This document shows, in pieces, positions 11,221 to 22,232 of a stretch of 64,000 nucleotides of DNA; the stretch's first letter is position 1; every line of letters begins with the position of its first letter. The stretch comes from Phorcus lineatus. Taxonomy: Eukaryota > Mollusca > Gastropoda > Trochida > Trochidae. Location of the stretch: contig OV121091.1 in NCBI GenBank assembly GCA_921293015.1, forward strand, positions 8,647,755 through 8,711,754, read 5' to 3'. The notes beneath the pieces are model-generated. The model made no database searches and had not been told where the DNA came from. It saw nothing but the letters and a program-made list of their open reading frames with translations. A program made the translations under genes and the position numbers.

Positions 11221-11699
11221 ATAAGATGTTTTTAATCCTTTGAATGCACAATATTTTCATACAATCTTATCTTTTGGTGCTGGCTTTGTATTGTATTAAT
11301 TCATTGAATGAATGTGTGATAGATTTAACGTTATCTAATTCATTTTTCATATACCGTTTGGAGGAATGTTACTTTTTATAATATTTCATGTCTGTTATCT
11401 CTTGGAATTGTATACTTTCTGTATACTTTTTAAATTTTGCTGATAGAGTTTTATCGCATGAAATCAAATTAATAAATTGTGCAAGTGACTCTGTATTTCT
11501 GATACTTACATCCAGCGAGTTAAGAAAATAAAAAATCGCCTGGCAATGAGTCGTATATTCTCGGAATTTCTTAAATTATAGTTGCTTAGATTTGAAACAT
11601 TGGTGGTACCTATATTGAGAAATATTGTGGTGTTATAGCATGTACCATTTTATAGAACATACATAATTTGTGAAAGCGCTGCCTTCAAACTAACGAGGA

Positions 11700-12125
11700 A
11701 TAACCTATCACAGAATGTTCATGACCTGTATCGTAATGTAGTTTTTCTATTATATATACCTTCTCGTTGGTACAATTGTCCCAGATGGTGTCACATAAGT
11801 TAAAATAGGCATGATAAAAGATCTTAAAATAGGTTTCATCAGAAACTTATTAAGTCTATAATTTAGCTTCTCAAACAATTTATAAGAGGACTTGCTTTGC
11901 GTAATATATAATCAATATTCTTCTGCCATTTTTCGAGTAGAAATAGTTCCAGGTGTTTGTGTTCACTAACTTCCGCAATTATAGTAATATCAAGTGTTAA
12001 CTTGCATCACATTAACCCAGTCTGAAATACGTTTTAAATCACTGTTTAGTAGTGTCCGAGTCTGAAACGGATCTTCGATGACTAGGAATAAAAAAGTGTC
12101 ATCTTCAAAGAGTTTTACATTGCTC
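11700..12125 (-). pseudogene. Reverse-transcriptase relic (LINE), antisense
   Basis: On the minus strand near 12120-12010 the sequence reads VKLFEDDTFLFLVIEDPFQ ... LLNSDLKRISDWV. This matches the RT motif C region (F.DDT) and the 'L..DL..I..W' segment after it. Further along come an EHKHLELFL segment (~11950, like the KYLG box) and then MPILTYVTPSGTI (~11780), which resembles the 'P.L.Y....W' region. Frames change repeatedly. It is too decayed to assign to a clade. Confidence 0.5.
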
Positions 12126-12135
12126 ATTATTTTTT

Positions 12136-12980
12136 TTAATATAATTCAATTTATCACCCAGTTATTACCATAATCATTGTTTTATTAGCAGTAAGCGCCT
12201 CTATACCCTTGGAGTTATAAAACTTTTTAACTATAATAGTCATAACGCGCGTTTGTGCACTTCCTTTTCAATTCGTCTCTCGACAATGTAACATCTTTCA
12301 GTCAATTTCATTCCTGTTTCAAAAATTTTTAAATACTGAAAGATGCCGAGAACAAAGAAGTTAGCCAAAGGCAGTCGGTCGACTTCAAAACGACCAAGCG
12401 AATTAACCGAATCTTTGGCCCACCAGGTTGAAGGGGACCAAGTGATCACCGACACGATCAAGTGAAAACAGTTCTTCTTTTCCATCTGTCAATTTTTTTC
12501 CTCCAACCATATAGGTTTAGGTGTTAGTCTTACCACACCTAAATTAATCCGAGTCTTTTGACATTTCTATTCAGAGTCAGCCCGTAGGGTACCAAAATCT
12601 AAGCACGCATCACACTACATGTGGTAATGCACGTTTAGATGTTCCGCCCTCTCTCCGTACTAATTTTGGAACATTAGATGAACAAAATTTACACACTGGC
12701 CTCCGGGAAATCACAGAGTATTTTATTTCTCGTATCTCCTTTAGTTCCTTAGAAATGGTTCATCTCATGAACACCTTACCATGAACATATGAACACCCTA
12801 CAAGAAAAAAAGATTTAAAACGTGAACTGATTTTATTTATGATATAATATTCAGTATATATTCAGTACAACAAAGGTGAACTCAACTGGTACGTTTTACA
12901 TATTATAGTACCTGTTAATTTTAACATTGGCACCTGTTTTGAAAGAAACCCCTTCAGGCTCCTCCCGATCGTGAACATCT
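12136..12980. other. Unassigned, no gene seen
   Basis: No convincing coding segment. The only longer minus-strand open frame (12240-12485) has no recognisable motif. Confidence 0.35.
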
Positions 12981-12989
12981 ACAGCTGAA

Positions 12990-13222
12990 GCTACAACGCC
13001 ATCACTGCCTGAAGTTGCAGGTGGACAATGTCCAATTTTCGGACGCTTTGCTTCACTGGGAAAATCCACAGAGGATGTTTTAGACCTGACGTTTTGTTTT
13101 GTCAGACGCTCTCTTATAAGGTTCTAACGCCAGACTCATGTGCCCCGTTTGCTCTTTTGTAACCTGTTCGTCTGGGCCTGCGTTGTAGAGACGAGTAGCC
13201 GCGGAGGCTCTCAGTAAATGGT
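12990..13222 (-). pseudogene. Tyrosine recombinase C-terminal relic (Crypton/DUF3504-like)
   Basis: Minus-strand translation from ~13220 gives SAATRLYNAGPDEQ, then TKEQTGHMSLALEPYKRASD, then two stops. This follows the C-terminal half of tyrosine recombinases of the Crypton/DUF3504 type. It has the Arg in the 'LRA.AATRLY..G' helix, the 'TGH.S' box, and the tyrosine in '.YKR', which is the nucleophile in active enzymes. Only this end survives. It adjoins, without a visible gap, the RT relic of a LINE at 13225, so the two elements were fused by insertion or deletion. It is a separate lineage from the DIRS elements elsewhere in the window. Confidence 0.6.
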
Positions 13223-13224
13223 TG

Positions 13225-14570
13225 ATGAAATATCCTGAGATTCAATTGGGTTTTCACTAAAAAGGACGGCGTCATCAGCATTCAATAGTATGATCAGTTT
13301 TACCAAAGTCATTGTATCCATGTCTTCATAACATTTGAGGATAACAGCTTTACAATTGTTTTAACGTAGAAAGCTTTCGACGTCATTTATGAAAATAGAA
13401 AACAGTAGTGGGGATAAATTTTCTCCTTGTCTAACACCAGAATAACATTGGAAGGAACTTGATATAGTGTTATCAATCATTGACTGCGGATTTGATGTCA
13501 TGATACATATTCTTTATTAGATTAAGAAATGTTCCGTTAATTCCGATTATAACAATTTTGTGCCACAGGCCGATACGCCAAACTGTATCGAACGCTTTCG
13601 TAAAGTCAATGAAGACGCAATATGATTTCTTTTTGTTAAACTTTAACATCTCTGAAAGTATATGTATTACAAATAGGTTATCTGATACCGAATAACCCTT
13701 CCTGAATCCATACTCCGAATGTATCACGAGCAGTGCTTGTGCGATACCTGAAGCAAGGTTGTTGATTTTATCAGAGCCAGCATGATCAGATTGAACCTGA
13801 GATGTATAAGTTTGTTAACGTCTAAGTTATTACAAAAAGCATCCGATTTGTTAGAATCATAACGCTTTGGTCTTAAAGACATTGTTTCTTTTTGTGGATG
13901 TGCTGAAGCATTTTGGATGTGTTCATTCATTACGGGATTACTAATATGCAGACAACAGCGTGAAATGGAGCGGACAATGAACATCAGAGTATAAAGGTGA
14001 GAAGTCGAGTATTTCAAAGTTACCAAATAGCAATAAACATATCAGAGATGATATTACATAGTCGACAACAGACTTATTTTTACAACTTGTTTTGCCCTCA
14101 TATTGATCTTTTCCCAATCTTCCATTACATATGAATATATTCAAGTTCTTACATATTTCCAACAATCTAAATCCGTAATTATTTGTGCTGTTTTTATCTT
14201 GTGATGTTCTAGTACGGGGTATATTTAGTGAGTCTAAAACAATCTCTGAGTTCACTTCGCTGGGCATATTGTTTACGTCTAGATCAAACTCCTCAATGAT
14301 ATGTTCATAAATGACTACATAATCACTTAAGTGCCTTGTTCTCGAGTTAAAGTCTCCAACAAATTTAGCATAATGATAAGTAATGCAAGATAGAATTTTC
14401 TAATTTGACGAAGGCATCGTTGTTAACGTATTTGGATCCTTTGGGGGGTAAATAACCGATGCCCATATTCATATCTTGATCAATATTTAGTGAGTAGTGA
14501 GTTTTGAAAGCAATACAAATGCCTCCCGACTTTCTTGAGCAAGCTATGGTCAGCCTTGGTCTGGTGTAGG
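13225..14570 (-). pseudogene. LINE endonuclease-RT relic, antisense
   Basis: Read on the minus strand from 14570, the order is GGICIAFKTHYSLN, FVGDFNSRTRHLSDY (~14345; catalytic GDFN), NGRLGKDQYEGK and VVDYVISSL. The SD-H box appears as SDVHCPLHF. After a linker, the RT shows EYGFRKGYSVSDNLF, motif A VFIDFTKAFDTV (~13620), a motif B block YSGVRQGENLSPLLF (~13440) and motif C LNADDAVLF (~13285). The element is cut after motif C, where a recombinase relic begins. Frameshifts lie near 13940 and 13470. The domain order and sequence are those of a typical invertebrate LINE without RNase H. Confidence 0.75.
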
Positions 14571-15185
14571 CTCCTGTCCGGGGGACCCTGTAGTCCGGAC
14601 AAAGGAATGGGTCACAGAGTTACTGTTTTAGTCATGTTTCCATGGAGACGGCAAAACATAAAAATCATTTGTTGCTCTAACCCTCGAAAGGCACATTAAG
14701 GGGTCATGGTGAAGCTAGCATGTATAGTTTAGGAGATATGCTCCGGACAAAGTTTTCTGACGGACGGACAGTCGGACAGACGGACAAAATGAACGCGCCC
14801 TCGGTCTCAGTCGGTAACTAATACGTAAACCCTACCCTTGGCTTGTGGTCCATTGATGACAAAGTAAGTGACAACATGGCACAATCAGTGAAAGAATTTG
14901 CCATATTACTTAAATCAACCCAATCCGAATTTACTGAAAATAATCACAATAATGGGGTTTACGGCAATGAATAGTAAAACGTCCGTAAAACTGTTCACAT
15001 TAACAATATTAAAGATTGGACGTTTTGTTACCTCGTGAATATGAGTGTTTACCTTGAAAGATTCCCTGGAAAACATCAAGATATGATTTAGTACATACAT
15101 ACATTCAGGTGGGCAGCTAAAAAGTATGGAGGTTTTGGAAGGAGGGCATATGATCAACACTTCAGGATAAGGCAGGCTCGAAATC
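14571..15185. other. Unassigned; short GGACGGAC-type repeats
   Basis: No gene. Around 14750-14785 there are short CGGACGGACAG-type repeats of a kind common in molluscan non-coding DNA. Confidence 0.35.
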
Positions 15186-15415
15186 CCCCAAAATCATGGT
15201 CTAGAATTTACCAAGATTATTGGCTAATGTTTATGAATACACAAACCCTTGGTCCACATCAGCAATCGGCTAAAGCAAATGTAACACGACAGGGACGAAT
15301 ACCATGTTGGAACTAAAAATACCTTAATTGTTCGAAACACCCCTGCAAGTTTGCATTCAATGTAGCAACCCTCATCCACTCAAGTCTTGCAAATTCGTAC
15401 TTCAAAACCAAACCA
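15186..15415 (+). pseudogene. DIRS-like gag C-terminal (zinc-finger) relic
   Basis: A frame reading SWSRIYQDYWLMF ... NVTRQGRIPCWN precedes a cysteine-rich stretch (NCSKHPCKF, then CIQCSNPHPLKSC in another frame). This resembles the W..yd..fR and C..C...HP...C segments that end the first ORF of DIRS-type elements. It is decayed and only partly in one frame, so the call depends on position directly upstream of a clear DIRS RT. Confidence 0.45.
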
Positions 15416-16579
15416 ACGCAATAGTTTTTGGCCATCTTCCCAATAAAGGTTATTCACATGTCATATTAACTGCTTTACAATCGTGCCTGTCAGGTTATCC
15501 TAGCCCAGATAAAGCTAATGAATTGATAACAGGATTTGAACGAGGGTTTTCCCTAAACTACCAAGGACCAAGAGTTGCCCAGGAGTTTCCAAATCTGAAG
15601 TCAGCAGATCAATCCAAGGAAACGTAAAAGAAAAACTAAATAAAGAAATAATTACCGGTAGAATGGCAGGCCCTTTTACTTCACCGCCAATCCAAGATTT
15701 AAGAGTGTCACCGATTGGACTTGGAACCTTGTGATTTTAGAATGATACATCACCTTTCCTATCAGGATGGAGACACAGAGTATGTTATTGGAGTCAAATT
15801 TGTCAAACTTTATAAATGATGTTCATTTATCGAGAAGCATTAGTAGTTTCTGAAAATCACAATCTTAGAGCTTACAAGTTCAGTTAAGAGACAATAAACA
15901 GGTTTAAGTTGTGACAGTGGCGCGCGCCAATGACTCAAACGTATTTTTTGAAAGTCAACTACAGCAGACACAAAGACAAATATTTATTGGTAGTGTTTAA
16001 TAGGCCTTTAAATGATATTCAAGCATAGCAGACGCAGAATTTAGACTTATTTACATCTATATGACTGTTTTTGTACTATCATCAAAAATCGGAAAGTATC
16101 ATAATTTTGGCAATTTAGAGATTAAGACGAAAGTTGAGGGAGGATATTGGAACTTGACTCTGAATATATGGTCCTTTGAATATTATGGAAGCCACATCAT
16201 AAACTTTATTCTGTGTCACTTTAATAGCTTTATTGATGATAAAGTTGTTTCAGTCAAGTATACAAGTTTTGACCCCGTTGTTGAAATGGTCCAAGATTTA
16301 GGACAAAACTCTTTATTAGTTAAAGCAGATATAAAAAGTGCATTTAGGCTAATTCCTATCAAATTCTCTGTCTTTAATCTGGTAGGGAGCAAATTCAAGG
16401 ATGAATACTATGTGGATATGTGCTTACCATTTGGCTGTAAGATTAGTTGTGGTTTGTTTGAAAAATTTGCATTTTTACATTTTTACAATGGCCTGTCAAA
16501 CAAAATATCACATCTGGGCAACTTCTCCACTATTTAGACGATTTCCTATGTGGGGGTGAATCAGGGAAGGACGACTGTT
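15416..16579 (+). pseudogene. DIRS-like reverse transcriptase, N-terminal part
   Basis: Coding starts with ELITGFERGFSLNYQGPR (~15520) and LKSADQSKET, then LNKEIITGRMAGPFTSPP and SPIGLGTL (~15640-15735). These are the conserved N-terminal blocks of DIRS polymerases. After an insert (15771-16217) it resumes with DDKVVSVKYTSFDPVVEM, motif A VKADIKSAFRLIPI (~16318), YYVDMCLPFGCKISC (motif B region, ~16408), and in a shifted frame HYLDDFLCGG (motif C YLDD, ~16528). It stops at the target site of the LINE inserted at 16593. The missing continuation is at 22233, in frame across the target duplication. Confidence 0.8.
15771..16217. mobile_element. ~445-bp unidentified insert in the DIRS RT
   Basis: RT coding breaks after HHLSYQDG (~15770) and resumes with FNSFIDDK (~16219). 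The intervening DNA begins GACACAGAGTATG and ends TATTCTGTGTC, short inverted ends of about eight to ten bases. No coding signal and no clear target duplication. It could be a small non-autonomous DNA element. Confidence 0.4.
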
Positions 16580-16592
16580 ACAAAGCATTAAC
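16580..16592 (+). repeat. Left 13-bp target-site duplication of the 5.6-kb LINE
   Basis: ACAAAGCATTAAC is repeated exactly at 22220-22232. Removing the LINE and one copy restores the DIRS RT frame through YLDDFLCGG...KALTMFLDI. Confidence 0.95.
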
Positions 16593-17205
16593 CCCCGTGG
16601 GGCTCCCGGGTTAGAATAGGGCCTCGGCATCTCCATGCCTGTCGTAAGAGGCGACTAAAATGGGGCGGTCTGTTTGCCGTGGACTGCGACCTATGTCGTT
16701 GGAGGAAGGATGCCTGGTGGTTGAGGGAGGAGTAGCTGAATAGCTTACACTGACCAATACATCACTTCGGCCCCGACTTCATCTAGACAGGAGACCAGAT
16801 GGGCCCGGTTTGGTCAATCGGCAGGTCATGCCAAGCACTTGGTTGCTTAGTTCTTCTCTATCCCTCTGCTTTTTCATATCATCTTTGCTCAGCTCAACTC
16901 TTTTCCATCCATTTTCTACATCTCTCTTCTCCATTTCTCACATCTTTCCTTTCCTATCCATCTCTTTGTATTCATCTTCTTTTCTTGCTCTTGTGTCTGC
17001 TCCCTTACAGACATTTCCACTTTGCTTCCAAGATAGCGGTGGCTAATGGGTCAATCCTGTTAAGAATTGGCAACTCTTAGTGGGAGTATATCACCCTGGT
17101 ATCCCCGGTGCTGCTAGCTGGAGTCCCGCTGGCATGTAGCACCGCCCTTGTTGGAGCTCCGTGGTGGGTGGGGACCCAGGGTGATGAATCTATTATCCCC
17201 CCAAA

Positions 17206-18253
17206 ATGGGTCGAAAGGATAAAAAAAAGCGAACGATTTCAACAGATGAGAGTCCCTCTTCCGAGGAAGAGATAACTCCATCAAATTTATTTTCAAAGTC
17301 AAAACAAACATCATCAACTTCAAAAACAAAATCAGCACTTCAATCAACATCTTTAACTTCAAGCAGATGACCAAGGTTCTTGGTAATCTCATCAATAGAT
17401 GGCGAACCACTTCGGTTGAACCCTTTTGCAACCGCCAAGACCATCCAGGGTCTTGCTGGTGATGTGAAGAACGTCAAGAAGATCCGGAATGGGTTCCTTC
17501 TTGTTGAATGTGGCTCTAAACAACAATCATCGTCCTTACTTACCCTTAAAACCATAGTAAATACACCTGTTAAAGTTTCTCCTCATAACTCTCTCAACAG
17601 CAGCAAAGCAATCATCCGAGACAGGGAGCGTTGTCTAGAAGACTCTTCAGAAGAAGAGCTCCTGTACCACCTCAACTTTCTCTCTACCACAGGCTCCTAA
17701 AGTTATAAATGCAGATTATTACAAACTGAAGACTGAACCATACATCCCAAAGCCTCTCCGTTGCTACTATTGCCAGAAGTTTGGCCATGGAAGCAACTCC
17801 TGCAGAGCTGACGAGCGTGTCTGTCCTCGGTGTGCAAAGCCCGAGGATGACGACCACCCTGAAGACTGCAAGGAGTCGCCGAAGTGTGCTAACTGTTCTG
17901 GTGGACACATGGCTTCCTCCAAGGATTGTCCTAAGTGGCAGCAGGAATCCCAAATCATAAAACTCAAGTTTACCAACAACATCTCCTTCCCAGAAGCAAA
18001 ACGCCTTGTCCTTGGGACACCAGCAAAGCCTTCATATTCCTCCATAGTTTCTTCTAAATCTACAGTATCCACCCAAACAGAAACAGAATCACTCACACAC
18101 TCAACTCAGACAGACATTCAATGGCTGTCAGAACAACCTACAGAGGTCATATTACGCAGCTCCACATCATCACCAATAGGTACCAAAACATTCCCTCTTC
18201 AACAAAAAACTAAAACATCTGACCGCGTTCCCAAGTTTGGACCTCGAATCTGA
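17206..18253 (+). pseudogene. LINE ORF1 (gag-like nucleic-acid-binding protein), broken
   Basis: From ATG 17206 (MGRKDKKKRTIS...) the frame is open apart from a TGA near 17368, then shifts near 17690. The second part holds three CCHC zinc knuckles: CYYCQKFGHGSNSC, CPRCAKPEDDDHPEDC and CANCSGGHMASSKDC (about 17765-17930). These are followed by CPKWQQESQIIKLK and an alanine-rich ISFPEAKRLV segment, as in ORF1 proteins of I and Jockey elements, which bind the element RNA. The N-terminus is Ser/Lys-rich and probably disordered. The downstream ORF2 starts ~150 bases later. With the stop and frameshift it cannot make a full protein. Confidence 0.85.
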
Positions 18254-18400
18254 CGATGTCCTCATGGACACATCAGACTTGGGGCAATCTGCCCATTCGC
18301 CCAATAAGGGCCAGAGGTCGCGGTCCATGGATCATCGACTTTCTCCAGTTAAACCACCACCATGAGGCTCATCACAATTTACCACCTATTACTTACAACA

Positions 18401-21400
18401 ATGGCAATCCTTCAGTGGAATTATCGAGGTTTTAAAGTCAATTATAATGAATTGGGCTTATTAGCACAAATGTACAATCCTCAAGCAATTTGTCTTCAAG
18501 AAACTCATCTAAAAGACACAGATACGGTCTCGATGAGACCATTCACCATCTATAATTCCATCCCTCCCCCTGCTGATAGGGCAAAAGGAGGTGCATCAAT
18601 TTTGGTGCGTGATGGAATTATTCACAGAGAAATTTCCATTACAAATCCCTTACAAGCAGTTGCTGTCACTTTATCATTATTCAAAACTGTAACCCTCTGT
18701 TCTTTATACATTCCACCATCTCAAGATCTTAATATCAAAGATCTTGACCAACTAATAAGTCAACTACCTAAGCCCTTTATCATTCTTGGTGACTTTAATA
18801 GTCATAATCTGGGGTGGGAACTCCCTTGATTTCAGAGGGAAGAGACTTGAAAGTTTTCTTGTGCAAAATGATTTATGTGTTTTTAATGATGGTTCTAATA
18901 CCTATTTGCACCCTGCTACAGGTTCATACTCAGCAATAGATTTAACAGTTACTGATCCATCGCTCTTGGATGACTTCTCATGGTCTGTCCATGAGGACAC
19001 ATGTGGAAGTGATCACTTCCCCATCGTATTAGAACGCTCTTTACCCGCCCCTGAGGTTCACAACCCTCGTTGGAAATTTACTAAAGCTGACTGGGGCAGA
19101 TTTTCAGCCCTTTGCCGCGAACATCTATCATGATAGATTTATAAATTCAGCTGATCCGGTCGAGGCCTTTTCCAAAGGTCTCATCAATATTGCAAATGAA
19201 ACTATTCCTAAAACCTCGACAAATCCACGCATTCACAAGCCATGGTTTAATGATACTTGTGATGAAGCCATTAAGGCCCGTAAAAAGGCTGAGCGCAAGC
19301 TTTATAAACGACCTACCAAACAAAACCTTGACAATTGCCGAAAGGCAAGAGCAAAAGCTCGCCGTACTGTAAATCAACAAAAGCGCAAATCTTAGAGAGG
19401 CTATGTCTCCAAAATCAATTCCAGAACACCTATTAGCAAAGTCTGGAATATGATTAGTAGAATTAAAGGCAAAGGTTCTAAAACTACCATTAAACACCTT
19501 AAGGTCAATGGTGACCTTCTTACATCTGAAACCGATATTGCCAATAAGTTGGCTGAAACCATTTCTAAAAATTCCTCATCTGCAAATTATGTACCAGCAT
19601 TTCAAAAATATCAAAAGGTACAGGAAAAACAACCAATAAATTTCAAATCTGATAATGGAGAAGACTATAATGAACATTTCTCCATTACAGAACTTAAAAC
19701 AGCACTTGCGAAAGCACATGATACAGCAACTGGTTCTGATGATATCCATTATCAGCTATTAAAACATCTTCCAGAACCTTGCCTTGAAGTTTTACTAGCT
19801 TTATTTAATAATATTTGGGAAACGGGTAATTTTCCATCTTCTTGGCATAATGCTACTATTGTGCCTATTCCAAAACCAGGAAAGGATCATACAGACCCTT
19901 CTAATTGTCGTCCCATAGCCTTAACAAGTTGTGTATGCAAAACTATGGAACGGATGATCAACGATCGTCTCGTTTGGTACTTGGAAACCAACAAATTACT
20001 CACTGACATCCAATGTGGTTTCCGAAAACAACGAAGTACCAGTACCGTTGATCATCTAGTACGTTTAGAAACTTTTATTCGGGATGCATTTATAAACAAA
20101 CAACATGCAGTATCTATATTTTTCGATTTGGAAAAAGCATATGATACAACATGGAAGCATGGCATCCTGAAAGATTTACATGAATTTGGCATGCGAGGTC
20201 GTATGCCCGAATTTATATCCAACTTTTTATATGATCGTCAATTTAAGGTCCGTGTGGGGTCTACCCTATCTGATTTCTTTGACCATGAAATGGGTGACAC
20301 AAGGAAGCATTTTATCAGTCACTCTGATTAGCATTAAAATAAATAGCATACTGATGGTTCACTTTTTGTGGATGACTTTGGAGTTTCTTGCCGAGGCAAG
20401 AATATGCCATCAATCGAACGACAATTACAACTTTGTCTCAATAAAATTCATAAATGGTCTTTGGAAAATGGCTTTAAATTTTCTAAAGCTAAAACATCTT
20501 GTGTGCATTTCTGCAATATGCGAAAATTGCACAAAGATCCAGAACTTTTTCTAGATAAAACTCCAGTTAAAGTCGTTCCAGAGGCCAAATTTCTTGGCAT
20601 CCTCTTTGACAATAAACTCTCTTTTATCCCACATATAAAAGCACTTAAAGCTAAATGTTTAAAAGCATTAGACCTTTTAAAGGTCGTGTCAAATGCTAAA
20701 TGGGGTGGAGATGAAGAAACCCTTCTACATCTCTATCGATCACTCATCCGCTCAAAACTGGACTATGGATCAATAATCTATGGATCTGCCCGCCCCTCAT
20801 ATATCAAAATGTTAGATACAATTCACCACCAGGGTCTAAGACTTTGTCTTGGGGCCTTCAGGACATCTCCCGTTGAAAGCCTTTACGTTGAGGCTGATGA
20901 GCCATCTCTTGCAGATCGGCGCATTAAGTTATCACTTCAATATGTAACTAAGCTCAAATCCAATCCTTCAAATCCAGCTTACAAGTATCAGAGTATTAAG
21001 AGTATCAGCAGTTGTATTCTTCAAAACCAAAAGCAATTCCACCTCTCGGTATCCGTATTCAACAACATGTTGAAGAGTCGGATATCGACCTCTCAACTAT
21101 TGCAGAACACGGTTGGCTAGTCACTCCACCGTGGCAGTTGGTAAAGCCCCATGTTGATCTCAGCTTAACCACTCATAAAATATCAGATACTAATCAGCTT
21201 ATATTCCAGCAGGCTTTCAACGAACTCAGAGATTTTTATTCTGAATACAAACCAGTTTATACTGATGGTTCTAAGGATGGCATGACAGTTGCAGCAGCAA
21301 CTGTTACCCCTTCAACAACTTATGCTTCAAGGCTACATGATGGAAGCAGCATCTTCACTGCAGAAGCAAAGGCCATCCTCAAGGCCATTCAGCATATCAA

Positions 21401-22043
21401 AAACTCATCTCCTAACAACTACATAATATTTTCCGATTCTCTCTCTTGCTTACAAGCAATCAAAAATTGTAAATGTGATCACCCCATTATTAGGGATATT
21501 TTAACTGTTCATAATACATTTCTCGAATGCGACATCGTTTTTTGCTGGCTTCCTAGCCATATGGGTATAAGGGGCAACAATAAAGCTGATTCAGCAGCTA
21601 AATCAGCTCTTAACTTTAAACATGTCTCACAAACTAAAGTTCCATATACAGATTCCAAACCTGCTATCAAATCCTACATCAAACAGCGTTGGCGGTCCCA
21701 ATGGGACCAACAACAATACAATAAACTTCATACAATACAACCTCATTTAGGTTATAAATCTCTATCTTCTTTCACCCGTCAGGAAGCATGTGTTTTGCGA
21801 CCATGTCGCATTGGACACAGCCATCTCACTCATTCATATCTTTTAAAGGGGGAAGACCCTCCTGTGTGTATTCCCTGTCAGTGTCCACTCACAGTTAAGC
21901 ACATCCTGTGCGAATGCTGGGACACTGCACAAGTAAGGGAAACATTTTACACAAATGTTTCAATTTCATTACTTTTTAATCAAATCGGTGAACACCGCAT
22001 TTTATCCTATCTAAAGGAAATCAATCAATTTGATAAGTTGTAG
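18401..22043 (+). pseudogene. LINE ORF2 polyprotein (endonuclease-RT-RNase H), broken
   Basis: It starts MAILQWNYRGF (ATG 18401; an in-frame ATG 13 codons upstream is less likely). The endonuclease shows LQETH, LGDFNSHN and SDHFPIV. The RT shows GSDDIHYQLLKHLP, NCRPIALTS, motif A IFFDLEKAYDTTWKHG (~20118), motif B VTQGSILSVTL (~20295) with a small deletion after it, and motif C LFVDDFGVS (~20360). The thumb has KFLGILFDNKLSF. RNase H carries YTDGS (~21258), FTAEAKAI, FSDSLSC and GNNKADSAAK (~21573). The terminal finger is CIPCQCPLTVKHILCEC (~21870). Breaks: frame changes near 18825, 19130, 20290 and 21020, and a TAG near 19393 where TGG is usual. All catalytic residues I can place are still present. 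Confidence 0.92.
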
Positions 22044-22164
22044 AATTTTATACATAGTATATCAGTTTTTAATCAACTCTGTGATACTTTGCTGATGTTT
22101 TTACAGCCTTCGTGCTGTATCATGTCTTTGCTTTTGCAATCAATTTCATTTAATTAAATCTCAC

Positions 22165-22219
22165 GCCGCTAATGGCTGAAATATTGCCCAAGGGGCGTTA
22201 AACAATAACTCACTCACTC
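22165..22219 (+). repeat. LINE 3' tail module with (ACTC)n end
   Basis: GCCGCTAATGGCTGAAATAT... GGCGTTAAAC then AATAACTCACTCACTC. The same module appears alone at 43160-43216 and, inverted, at 56164-56221. A GCCGCT/AGCGGC stem is possible in the family; in this copy the right arm has mutated to GGGGCG. Confidence 0.85.
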
Positions 22220-22232
22220 ACAAAGCATTAAC
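22220..22232 (+). repeat. Right 13-bp target-site duplication of the 5.6-kb LINE
   Basis: Exact copy of 16580-16592; DIRS RT coding continues directly after it. Confidence 0.95.

Larger units (their letters stand above)
16593..22219 (+). mobile_element. I/Nimb-type LINE, nearly full length, 5,627 bp
   Basis: The element is bounded on both sides by a perfect 13-bp target duplication. It has a ~610-bp 5' leader (GTGGGGCTCCCGGGTTAG..., with a pyrimidine-rich stretch at 16850-17000), a gag-like ORF1 with three CCHC knuckles, and an ORF2 with APE endonuclease, RT, RNase H and a terminal Cys/His finger. A ~180-bp 3' region ends in the GCCGCTAATGG...GGCGTTAAAC tail plus (ACTC)n. Coding is interrupted by a few stops and frameshifts, so this copy is inactive but young compared with its surroundings. 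It lies in the DIRS RT, between motif C and the next block. Confidence 0.92.

Noticed and set aside
16799-17080. 93-codon open frame rich in Ser/Leu
   Set aside because: It lies in the pyrimidine-rich 5' leader of the 5.6-kb LINE, and two overlapping frames are open there because of base composition.
17684-18096. Minus-strand open frames opposite the LINE zinc knuckles
   Set aside because: Shadows of ORF1; the plus-strand CCHC motifs are unambiguous.
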